The notes beneath the pieces are model-generated. The model saw only the letters and a program-made list of their open reading frames with translations. It was not told the origin of the DNA and made no database searches. This document shows, one piece after another, positions 9,254-16,444 of a DNA stretch of 62,076 bases; position 1 is the stretch's first letter, and every line of letters starts with the position of its first letter. Source of the DNA: an uncultured Roseburia sp. (GTDB lineage: Bacteria > Bacillota > Clostridia > Lachnospirales > Lachnospiraceae); contig CANDCP010000015.1 of NCBI GenBank assembly GCA_947383215.1, forward strand, positions 1-62,076, written 5' to 3'. The translations under genes and the position numbers were made by a program.

Positions 9254-10294
9254 TCACACCGCTCCTTTCCGCACTGCCGGACCGTTCTGCTTCGCCAGCT
9301 CTTTTCTCTGCTGCTTTTCCAGCTTTTTCCGACGCTTCTTTGCATCATACGTCTCGTCGTCGGAATCGGAATTGCGGAATATGTACTTAAAGAACAACTT
9401 CTGTAAGATTGTAGCCGCAAATATGATCACCAAAAGCACTACCGCCATCGCGGACGCCAGACCGACCTTCTGACTTGTATGCGCAATTTCATTCATAACT
9501 ACAAAATATGTTCCCGTTCCGTTCTTTCCGCTTGTAATAACAAACGGCGGATCAAAGGCGCTGAGAGAACCGGTAATCGACAAAATAACGTTTAAGGTTA
9601 CAATCGTCTTTATACTCGGCAGAATAATGTGCATAAACTGCTGGAATTTATTTGCGCCGTCCAACTCGGCCGCCTCATACATCTCAGCGTCCACAGACAT
9701 AATCGCTCCGATAAAAAGCACCATATTCTGACCAAAGTACCGCCAGACAGAGGAACCCACCAGCGACCAGTTATTGATGCTCTGGTCTTTTAGCCAATAC
9801 GGTAGATTATCCAGCTGAAATCCGCACCACTGCAATACGGTATCAAACACAAAGCCCCTGGTGTAGAAAAACTTAAATATAAATCCAATTGCAATTCCGC
9901 TGATCAGATACGGGAAAAACATCAGACCTTTAAATAAGTTGCCGCCCTTTGTCTTGAAGCTTAACATTGTCGCCAGATACAGGGCGATCGCGAGCTGTAA
10001 AATGGAACCGACCATATAATATAAACTTAGCTTTATTGCGCCAAAGCAGTCGTCCCTTGAAAATACCGCTTTGTAATTTTCCCAGCCTACAAATATCCGT
10101 TTATCTACCGGCGTAGAATACTTCATTTTATAGAAGCTGAACTTCACCATCTCTCCAAACGGTAAATACGTAAACACAAATAATAGCAGCAATGGGATAA
10201 ACATAAACGCAAGTATAATAATTGTCTGCTGCCCTTTCCTGCTTTTCAGCCAGTCGTGAAAAAAATTTTTCTTTTTTGCTGTCGCTGCAGTCAT
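9254..10294 (-). CDS. Sugar ABC transporter permease (MalF type)
   Basis: A 346-residue integral membrane protein: cytoplasmic N-terminus (KKKNFFHDWLKSRKGQQ), six helices, EAA loop YEAAELDGANKFQQFMHI, and a basic, charged C-terminal tail (KKRRKKLEKQQRKELAKQ) that is longer than usual. The ATG at 10294 has AAGGAGGT at 7 bases; the GTG at 10303 lies inside the ribosome site region. It is the first membrane component after the binding protein, and the intergenic hairpin at 10326-10346 probably sets a lower expression level than that of the lipoprotein. Confidence 0.92.
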   Translation of the reverse strand: MTAATAKKKNFFHDWLKSRKGQQTIIILAFMFIPLLLLFVFTYLPFGEMVKFSFYKMKYSTPVDKRIFVGWENYKAVFSRDDCFGAIKLSLYYMVGSILQLAIALYLATMLSFKTKGGNLFKGLMFFPYLISGIAIGFIFKFFYTRGFVFDTVLQWCGFQLDNLPYWLKDQSINNWSLVGSSVWRYFGQNMVLFIGAIMSVDAEMYEAAELDGANKFQQFMHIILPSIKTIVTLNVILSITGSLSAFDPPFVITSGKNGTGTYFVVMNEIAHTSQKVGLASAMAVVLLVIIFAATILQKLFFKYIFRNSDSDDETYDAKKRRKKLEKQQRKELAKQNGPAVRKGAV

Positions 10295-10325
10295 GGCGCG
10301 CACCTCCTTTCCCTGTTTTCAACTC

Positions 10326-10346
10326 GGGCCGGCGTTACACCGGCCC
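10326..10346 (-). terminator. Intra-operon hairpin (attenuator or 3' stabiliser) after the binding-protein gene
   Basis: GGGCCGG / CCGGCCC stem with a 7-base loop, located between the lipoprotein stop and the first permease. There is no T-run on the minus side, so read-through is expected. Such hairpins commonly make the solute-binding protein more abundant than its permeases. Confidence 0.6.
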
Positions 10347-10379
10347 TAAAAAGGATTCTATTTTTATGTTCTGTTTTGA

Positions 10380-11867
10380 CTACTCCGTCGCTTCCACACT
10401 CTCGGATGCGCCTGTTACTTCTACGCTCTCAGTCTCCTGCGCGTCTGTCCAAAGCTGATTCCACTCATTCATAATGTCGTCGAAGCTCTTCGCACCGGTC
10501 GAAGCGTTTTCCACAATGCTCATAACCTTATCGTCGCCGCCCTGATTTACCATCAGCTCTGACATCGTATTCAATGCGTTTAACAGATCCTCCTCGCCTG
10601 CAAGCGCCGGCTCGTCGACTACAAACTCAACATCCGAAAATGCCGCGTAAAAATCAGGCATTGCCGTATCGGACGCCGCAATCGGAAGTCCTCCCTCGTT
10701 GTACGACATTCCGGATTTTTCCGTCATATATTTTACAAACAACAAAGATGCCTGTTTCTGCGTATCATCGGCGTCTGTACAGATTCCGAAACAATAGTCC
10801 GGTCCTGCGGAAGAAAACTGTTTTCCGTTTACCGTAATCGGGAACGGCATATAGGCAATATCAGCCGAATGCTCGCCCGCATCCTGCATCTGAGGAACCG
10901 CCCATGAGCCGAGTACCATACATGCAATCTGTCCGTTATTGATCATTCCTTTCGAACCTTCCCAGTCTGTCGTGGAATAATCTTCTTCCGTAAGTCCTCT
11001 TGATACTGCTTCGTACAGAACCTTATACACGTTATAAGCGTGTGTGCCGTCTCCCGGATCCGCAAACGGATTCGACGTATGCAAAAGCTTCTGATTCATA
11101 TAGGTACTGTCGCCCGTAGCGGAACCGCTGATCGCAGCGTCCCACTGACCGCCCATCGTCCATTTTGCCGCATAATTTGTGTAGAGCGGTACGATATCGC
11201 TGTTATAATCTTTAATTTTCTGCAGCGCATCAAGGAATGCATCCGGCGTCTTCGGAAGCTCTGTCACGCCCGCCGCCTCGAACACTGCTTTGTTATACAC
11301 AATTCCTCCGTTTGCGCCTGCCATATAAGGAATCCCGTATACCTGATTCTCATAAATCTGATTATTCAGATAGTTAACCTGCGTCTTCATGGAATCGAGA
11401 TCACCGTATGCCATAAAATATGTAGACAAATCTGCTTTATCCACTTCAGGGATCATCATAATATCTCCCCAATCGCCGCCCTGCAGACGAAGAAGCGTTT
11501 CATTTGCATAATCCGTAATTCCCTCTACATCCACGGTGATATTCGGATACAGCTCGTTAAATCCGTCAATATACTCCTGGTACGGATGCTTCGCATCGCT
11601 CTCTAAAAGATCTGTTCTGTTTGTAAGAACCTTAATTGTCGCCGTGATGTCTGTACCTGTCTCGCCGAGTACAATATCTGTATAACCAACTAAGCCTTCC
11701 GAGCCTCCCGCTTCGGTGTTTTCCGAATTCTTTATTTCCGTCTCTTTCTTTCCATCCTCTGTCTTATCGACCGGCTTTTTTGTGTCGTTTCCGTTGCCGC
11801 CGCACCCCACAATTCCAAGCGTCATAACAGCCGCCATTGAAAGTGCCAAAAACTTTTTTAACTTCAT
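10380..11867 (-). CDS. Extracellular sugar-binding lipoprotein of the mannan-oligosaccharide ABC importer
   Basis: Cluster-1-type solute-binding protein, 495 residues. Lipoprotein signal: KLKKFLALSMAAVMTLGIVGC with the lipidated cysteine at 22, then a flexible acidic/polar linker to about 60. The fold shows TATIKVLTNRTD, GDWGDIMMIPE and a C-terminal FDDIMNEWNQLW helix. The Thr/Ser/Glu-rich tail (VEVTGASESVEATE) is an unusual extension. The start ATG follows AAGGAGGAATAAATT. First gene of the operon; with two GH130 enzymes downstream the likely ligands are beta-mannooligosaccharides, possibly with galactose or acetyl groups. Ligand is inferred from context. Confidence 0.9.
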   Translation of the reverse strand: MKLKKFLALSMAAVMTLGIVGCGGNGNDTKKPVDKTEDGKKETEIKNSENTEAGGSEGLVGYTDIVLGETGTDITATIKVLTNRTDLLESDAKHPYQEYIDGFNELYPNITVDVEGITDYANETLLRLQGGDWGDIMMIPEVDKADLSTYFMAYGDLDSMKTQVNYLNNQIYENQVYGIPYMAGANGGIVYNKAVFEAAGVTELPKTPDAFLDALQKIKDYNSDIVPLYTNYAAKWTMGGQWDAAISGSATGDSTYMNQKLLHTSNPFADPGDGTHAYNVYKVLYEAVSRGLTEEDYSTTDWEGSKGMINNGQIACMVLGSWAVPQMQDAGEHSADIAYMPFPITVNGKQFSSAGPDYCFGICTDADDTQKQASLLFVKYMTEKSGMSYNEGGLPIAASDTAMPDFYAAFSDVEFVVDEPALAGEEDLLNALNTMSELMVNQGGDDKVMSIVENASTGAKSFDDIMNEWNQLWTDAQETESVEVTGASESVEATE

Positions 11868-12097
11868 AATTTATTCCTCCTTGGATTTTATTGTATGTTT
11901 TTATAACTTAATTTAATTATACATTTTTTATTTAATTAATCATCCATTATTATTGTTTTTAATCTCTTATTATTGTGATTTTGTCACTTTCCACATAATA
12001 CACAAATTTACAACAATATTTTTGTCTATTTATTATATTGTTTTTCTTGTTTTTAATTAATTTATTTTATCATCAAGTTATTTTAGTCTTTTATCGC

Positions 12098-12126
12098 TTT
12101 ACTTCTTTGCGCACAGCAATTATAAT
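12098..12126 (+). promoter_or_regulatory. Sigma-A promoter of the AraC regulator
   Basis: TTTACT (12098-12103), 17-base spacer, TATAAT (12121-12126). Predicted transcription start is near 12133, 39 bases before the start codon. Confidence 0.65.
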
Positions 12127-12134
12127 ACAGTTAT

Positions 12135-12148
12135 AGAAAACGCTTTTA
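12135..12148 (+). promoter_or_regulatory. cre-like / LacI-family operator overlapping the transcription start
   Basis: AGAAAACGCTTTTA matches 12 of 14 positions of the Firmicute cre consensus TGWAANCGNTNWCA. It lies at about +2 to +15 of the predicted transcript, where binding by CcpA or the neighbouring LacI protein would block elongation. Confidence 0.5.
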
Positions 12149-12171
12149 TATCTCACAGAAAGGATACGATT

Positions 12172-13044
12172 ATGAATATACAACAGCATCTTATTCATTC
12201 CGCAATATGCCTGAACAATGACTTTATTTCCCTTTTGGCCAAAGGATTTGTCAAAACGGCCCCACCCTCGTCCTGCAATATTCCGGAATCCTCCAACTAT
12301 ATCCTTTTGTATACACAAACAGGAAACGGCAGCCTCTCTTCCGCAGGCAAAACGCTCCCCCTTTCAGAAGATACCCTGCTCTTTTCAGACTGCCAAAAAC
12401 CGCTTATACTAAATGCATCTGGCCCTGCATGGAACTTTTACCTTCTCTTTCTATCGGGAAACAGCGTTTCCTCTTATTATCAGTATTTCAGCCCGCGCGG
12501 TCCTCTCTACCGCGTCGCGCCTTCCTCGGATATTCCTGCTTTTTTGCAGCGCATCCACGCTTTTTCGTCCATTGACACTGCCGAAAAAGCTCTCATCGCC
12601 TCAAAATGGCTCACAGATATTCTGACCGAAATCTGCGTTGTCACAATGAGCTCGGACACCCGGGAGGAGCACGCGCCCGCGTATATTATTGAATTAAAAC
12701 AATTGCTGGATAATTCTTACGAGATGAATTTCTCGCTTACAGATTTTGAAAAAAGATTTGGCATCAGCAAATACCGGCTGTGCCGTGAATTCTCACAGTA
12801 TTACAAACAGCCTCCGATACATTACCTGAATGCCAAAAGAATTGAGGCAGCCAAAAACCTGCTGCTCACTACCGATATGCCGGTTCATGAAGTCGGCTCC
12901 GCCGTAGGCATCGACAACACAAACCACTTCATCAGCCTGTTTAAAAAAAATACCGGAACCACCCCGTTCGTATTCAAACAGGGGGCTCCGGCCTCTATAC
13001 GTGCCTTACACTTTCCCTACAAACCAGACTTCCGTCAACAATAA
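12172..13044 (+). CDS. AraC-family transcriptional regulator of the mannan locus
   Basis: 290 residues. N-terminal region (1-150) is a degenerate cupin-like sensor with ESSNYILLYTQTGNGSL and LSEDTLLFSD; the C-terminal 100 residues carry two helix-turn-helix motifs (FSLTDFEKRFGISKYRLCREFSQYY and MPVHEVGSAVGIDNTNHFISLFKK, then TGTTPFVF). The ATG at 12172 follows AGAAAGGATACGATT. It is divergent from the transport operon, as expected for its activator, and its last 50 bases overlap the end of the convergent LacI gene. The effector is probably a sugar but cannot be read from the sequence. Confidence 0.9.
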   Translation: MNIQQHLIHSAICLNNDFISLLAKGFVKTAPPSSCNIPESSNYILLYTQTGNGSLSSAGKTLPLSEDTLLFSDCQKPLILNASGPAWNFYLLFLSGNSVSSYYQYFSPRGPLYRVAPSSDIPAFLQRIHAFSSIDTAEKALIASKWLTDILTEICVVTMSSDTREEHAPAYIIELKQLLDNSYEMNFSLTDFEKRFGISKYRLCREFSQYYKQPPIHYLNAKRIEAAKNLLLTTDMPVHEVGSAVGIDNTNHFISLFKKNTGTTPFVFKQGAPASIRALHFPYKPDFRQQ

Positions 13045-14014
13045 AGACCCCCGGTTTATAATGTGGATTTTCAATCTTTCTTGTTATATTGTGGATGACC
13101 CTTCGCGCCATCTCTTTCATATCAACCTCGTATGTCGTGATCCCGACATTGCACAGACCCGGATAAAGGAAGTTATCAAATCCCACCACCGAAACATCAT
13201 CCGGCACCCGGTACCCGTTGCGCTCCAGCTTCCGAATCAGGAAGCTGGCCGTCAGATCGCTGTTACAGACAAATGCCGACGGCATATCTTCCGGTAATTT
13301 TAACAGATTATCTTCATCAATCATTCCGCTGCCAAGATCACGGTCAGGTATAATGTAATCTTCTCTCTGCGCAATGCCATGCTCGAGCAGCGATTTACTG
13401 TATCCGAAATAACGGTCTGTGATACTCTTCGTTGACAGAAGCGTTCCCACATACGCAATTTTGCGGTGTCCCATGTGATATAAATAATTCGTCAATACAT
13501 ACGCGCCGTAAAATCCATTCGATATCACCGCGTCGCAGCCCTGTTCCTCATCATAAAAATCCAGATATAAGACAGGCGTCTTTCCGTATTGATTTAATTC
13601 TGCCAGATACCCTTTCGACATGCTTCCGACTACAACAATTCCATCCGCCTTTTTCTCAAGCAAAAGCTTCGGAAGCCTCCCCCCCTCCTCCTCCGCAGAG
13701 CTGACAACCTCCAACAGCGTAAAACAATTTTTAGATACCGCCTTCGTTGTAACCTCCTGGTACATTTGCCAGTAAAAGGAATCATACTTGTCAAGATAAT
13801 GCTCCGGTATTAAAACCCCTATATTATAGCTCTTATGTGTCTGCTGCTTTTTCGCGGCGGACGGCTGCTTATATCCCATCTCATCCGCGAGCACCTTTAT
13901 TCGCTCTCTTAACTCTTCGCTTACGCCTTTTTGATCTGATAACGCTTTGGAAACCGTTACGGTACTTACGCCCACTCGCACCGCAATGTCCGACAGCTTT
14001 ACTGCTTTTGCCAT
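12995..14014 (-). CDS. LacI-family transcriptional repressor
   Basis: 339 residues. N-terminal LacI HTH: VKLSDIAVRVGVSTVTVSKAL, then hinge helix and a periplasmic-binding-protein-like sensor (YNIGVLIPEHYL, GIVVVGSM, AYVGTLLSTKSITDRYFGY, DVSVVGFDNF). The ATG at 14014 is preferred over 14059 because GAGGAT lies upstream of it and the longer start has no ribosome site. The 3' end overlaps the AraC gene tail to tail by 50 bases. Probably binds sites in the mannan-gene promoters and responds to a mannan-derived sugar or phosphosugar; the paired AT-palindromes upstream (14075-14099) suggest autoregulation. Confidence 0.92.
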   Translation of the reverse strand: MAKAVKLSDIAVRVGVSTVTVSKALSDQKGVSEELRERIKVLADEMGYKQPSAAKKQQTHKSYNIGVLIPEHYLDKYDSFYWQMYQEVTTKAVSKNCFTLLEVVSSAEEEGGRLPKLLLEKKADGIVVVGSMSKGYLAELNQYGKTPVLYLDFYDEEQGCDAVISNGFYGAYVLTNYLYHMGHRKIAYVGTLLSTKSITDRYFGYSKSLLEHGIAQREDYIIPDRDLGSGMIDEDNLLKLPEDMPSAFVCNSDLTASFLIRKLERNGYRVPDDVSVVGFDNFLYPGLCNVGITTYEVDMKEMARRVIHNITRKIENPHYKPGVFIVDGSLVCRESVRHV

Positions 14015-14074
14015 CCTTTTATCCTCGTCCTTCTTAAATTTTGTCTTTCTATCTGGCATATGATTATTTTGCTT

Positions 14075-14099
14075 GAATTAATTTTAGCCTAATTAATTG
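14075..14099. promoter_or_regulatory. Candidate operator upstream of the LacI gene (paired AATTAATT)
   Basis: Two AATTAATT palindromes at 14076-14083 and 14091-14098, 15 bases apart, with GCCTAATTAA at 14087-14096. The same 10-mer GCCTAATTAA occurs in the mannanase promoter spacer (24619-24628). This may be a site for the LacI or AraC regulator. The AT-rich background weakens the case. Confidence 0.4.
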
Positions 14100-14146
14100 T
14101 AAATTTTTATCACTTTATTGTCAAGTTTTTTATCCTTTATCACATA

Positions 14147-16363
14147 TTATTGCGCAAGCAGGTAAAATATTTGCCCTTTAAAGTCTCCCGGCTGATTCTC
14201 GATAAGAATACCGCAGCTCATAAGCGCATCGCCCCCGTATGTCTCGTCCCGCCCCTCAATCTGGTAATTATATTCCGGATTCAGGCCTTTGAGGCAGATT
14301 CTTCTGCTGCGGCAGTTCGGCATGCCCAGCACCTGAACGAATGTCATTAGCGCTTCTCTTTTATCTTTGGAAACCACTATATAACAGTCATATTCATGGT
14401 TCGACGAATAGGAAGCAATCCGGTAATAATCTCCGCGCCGGATTAAATCATGATACCTGTGATACTTTTTAATCTGCCCCGGTATCATCATTCGCTCTTC
14501 TTCTGACAGCTTCGTGACGTCAAGCTCATATCCGAAGGTTCCGGACAGCGCCACAATCCCCCGCGTCTCAAACGGCGTATTTCTCCCGACCGTATGATTC
14601 GGACAGTCCGAGACATGCGCTCCGATTGTGGAGAGCGGATAAATCATCGCCGTCCCCTCCTGTATTTTCAACCGTTCGATTGCGTCCGTATCATCCGAAC
14701 ACCAAATCTGCGGACTGTAATAGAGCATCCCCGGATCAAACCTCGCCCCTCCTCCGGAACAATTTTCCAGCAGAAGATGTGGAAATTCCCTGGTCAGGCG
14801 CTCCTGAACCTCGTAAAGCCCAAGCACATACCGATGGCTGATCTCTCCCTGGCATTCCGGGGAATAAAAAGCGCTTCCCAAATCGCTTAACTGACGGTTC
14901 ATATCCCATTTTACATATTCAATATTCGCACTGCGCAGTATTCGGGCCATGCATCCATAGACATACTCGCGCACATCGCCGCGGCCGAAATCAAGCGCAT
15001 ACTGATTCCTCGAGAGCGCCGGCTCTCTTCCCGGTATCCGCAACGCCCATTCCGGGTGATCCCGATACAACTTGGAATCGGGGGAAACCATCTCCGGTTC
15101 AAACCAAATTCCGAACTTCATTCCCAGATTATTTACCTCGTCGACAAGATGTTTAAGACCGCCCGTAATTTTCTCCTCATTTACCTGCCAGTCCCCGAGA
15201 CTGGAATTGTCGTCGTTCCTATGCCCGAACCATCCGTCGTCCATAACGAGCATTTCTATTCCAAGCTCTGAAGCGCTCTTTGCAATCTCAAGCAGTTTTT
15301 CCGTGTTAAAATTAAAGTAAGTCGCTTCCCAATTATTAATTAAAACCGGTCTTTTTTTATCTCTGTATTCCCCGCGAATCAAATGGTTTCGATACATATC
15401 GTGCAGATTTCTCGTAATCTGCCCCATCCCGGCAGACGAATACGTAAGAACCGCTTCCGGCGCGACAAACTCCTCGGCCGGATTCAGCTTCCAGCAAAAA
15501 TTTTGAGGATGAATCCCCATTGTCAGCCGTATCATATTATGCTGCGTGCGCTCCGCCTGCGCCAGAAAATTTCCCGAATAGATAAAATGCATCGCATAGA
15601 CATCCCCCGCATCCTCTCCTGCGTGTTTTTCCTTCAGCGCTACAAACGGATGCTCCTGGTGAGAAGATTCCCCGCGGAAAGAACCGACGCTCTGTTTTCC
15701 GTATCCGATTTCACGGCATTCCACCTGACGCTCTCTGCCCCAGGATCCGTGCAGCGTCACCATTTCAAAATCCTGATTGTCCAAATCAAGGCTGGCCGAA
15801 AAAACCTTTGTCAAGAACACCGCGTTCTCCCCCGTATTTCGGACAATCACGCTTCTCGTAATGACATCTTCCTCCTCAAACGCCGAATAAAGCAAATCAA
15901 TAGAAAGACCCAGCACATTGTCCCGGCAATGCAGCGTCAGCGTCATGCATGTCTCCTCCCCGCCGCTGCCCTGCATATCCTCTTCGCTGCAAAACGTCGC
16001 GGGCAGCCCTTTAAGGCGCGGCTTACCTTTTTTTATATCGTACGCCTCAAACGCAACCGCCACCCCCTCATGCCCGTCCTTTGTCCTCACCGAAATACTG
16101 CTCTCTCTGTAATCTCCGAGTCCGTTTCCCGCATATTCCATCGGCAGGGTGTCCAAAAACGCCGACCGCTCCCTGTTATTTTTTGACGGGACATACGGTT
16201 TCTCCCCCGTCCTTGTCAAATAAGAAATATCCTGCCTGCGAATTTTTTTACCATAGTATACGTGACTTACAAACTGCTCTTCATCGACGATACCAAGTAC
16301 ATAACTTGTATGTTTAGTATCAATCCAAAAAAGCTTCTCTTTTTCCAAATAAACAATTGCCAT
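14147..16363 (-). CDS. Alpha-galactosidase, GH36
   Basis: Removes alpha-1,6-galactose from imported galactomannooligosaccharides. 738 residues, full length for bacterial GH36: N-terminal beta-supersandwich (1-330), (beta/alpha)8 barrel with RPVLINNWEATYFNF and MLVMDDGWFG, C-terminal beta domain. The nucleophile D487 is in VKWDMNRQL and the acid/base D557 in WCSDDTDAIER; the separation of 70 residues matches characterised GH36 enzymes. No signal peptide, so cytoplasmic. The ATG at 16363 follows AAGGAGGGGTACG. It is transcribed separately from the mannanase, whose terminator lies just upstream. Confidence 0.95.
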   Translation of the reverse strand: MAIVYLEKEKLFWIDTKHTSYVLGIVDEEQFVSHVYYGKKIRRQDISYLTRTGEKPYVPSKNNRERSAFLDTLPMEYAGNGLGDYRESSISVRTKDGHEGVAVAFEAYDIKKGKPRLKGLPATFCSEEDMQGSGGEETCMTLTLHCRDNVLGLSIDLLYSAFEEEDVITRSVIVRNTGENAVFLTKVFSASLDLDNQDFEMVTLHGSWGRERQVECREIGYGKQSVGSFRGESSHQEHPFVALKEKHAGEDAGDVYAMHFIYSGNFLAQAERTQHNMIRLTMGIHPQNFCWKLNPAEEFVAPEAVLTYSSAGMGQITRNLHDMYRNHLIRGEYRDKKRPVLINNWEATYFNFNTEKLLEIAKSASELGIEMLVMDDGWFGHRNDDNSSLGDWQVNEEKITGGLKHLVDEVNNLGMKFGIWFEPEMVSPDSKLYRDHPEWALRIPGREPALSRNQYALDFGRGDVREYVYGCMARILRSANIEYVKWDMNRQLSDLGSAFYSPECQGEISHRYVLGLYEVQERLTREFPHLLLENCSGGGARFDPGMLYYSPQIWCSDDTDAIERLKIQEGTAMIYPLSTIGAHVSDCPNHTVGRNTPFETRGIVALSGTFGYELDVTKLSEEERMMIPGQIKKYHRYHDLIRRGDYYRIASYSSNHEYDCYIVVSKDKREALMTFVQVLGMPNCRSRRICLKGLNPEYNYQIEGRDETYGGDALMSCGILIENQPGDFKGQIFYLLAQ

Positions 16364-16388
16364 CGTACCCCTCCTTAACGTTTTTTAT

Positions 16389-16397
16389 ATTATAACA
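16389..16397 (-). promoter_or_regulatory. Extended -10 promoter of the alpha-galactosidase gene
   Basis: Minus strand TGTTATAAT (TGn-TATAAT), about 25 bases before the start codon, with AAAAAACGTTAA, a LacI/CcpA-like core, just downstream. No good -35 is seen because the mannanase terminator occupies that position. Confidence 0.5.
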
Positions 16398-16407
16398 CTT
16401 GTTTTTC

Positions 16408-16442
16408 AAAAAGGGGGCTGTCATTTTGACAGCCCCCTTTTA
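16408..16442 (-). terminator. Strong bidirectional-looking terminator after the mannanase gene
   Basis: AAAAGGGGGCTGTC paired with GACAGCCCCCTTTT, four-base loop, directly after the stop of the giant mannanase gene. T-runs on both strands. Confidence 0.9.
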
Positions 16443-16444
16443 CA

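Larger units (their letters stand above)
11868..12171. promoter_or_regulatory. AT-rich divergent control region between the transport operon and its AraC regulator
   Basis: 304 bases without a gene, strongly AT-rich. It holds a minus-strand TATAAT at 11916-11921 without a convincing -35, a dyad GTGATTTTGTCAC at 11975-11987, AATTAATT-type palindromes at 11934-11941 (one mismatch) and 12055-12062, and the plus-strand araC-type promoter. The operon at 11867 is therefore probably activator-dependent. Confidence 0.6.

Noticed and set aside
8380-9420. 346-codon version of the second permease
   Set aside because: The first 56 codons overlap the upstream permease in another frame; ATG 9252 has the ribosome site.
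15383-16186. 267-codon plus-strand frame within the alpha-galactosidase gene
   Set aside because: Shadow of the GH36 coding sequence; Arg/His/Ile-rich product typical of antisense reading.
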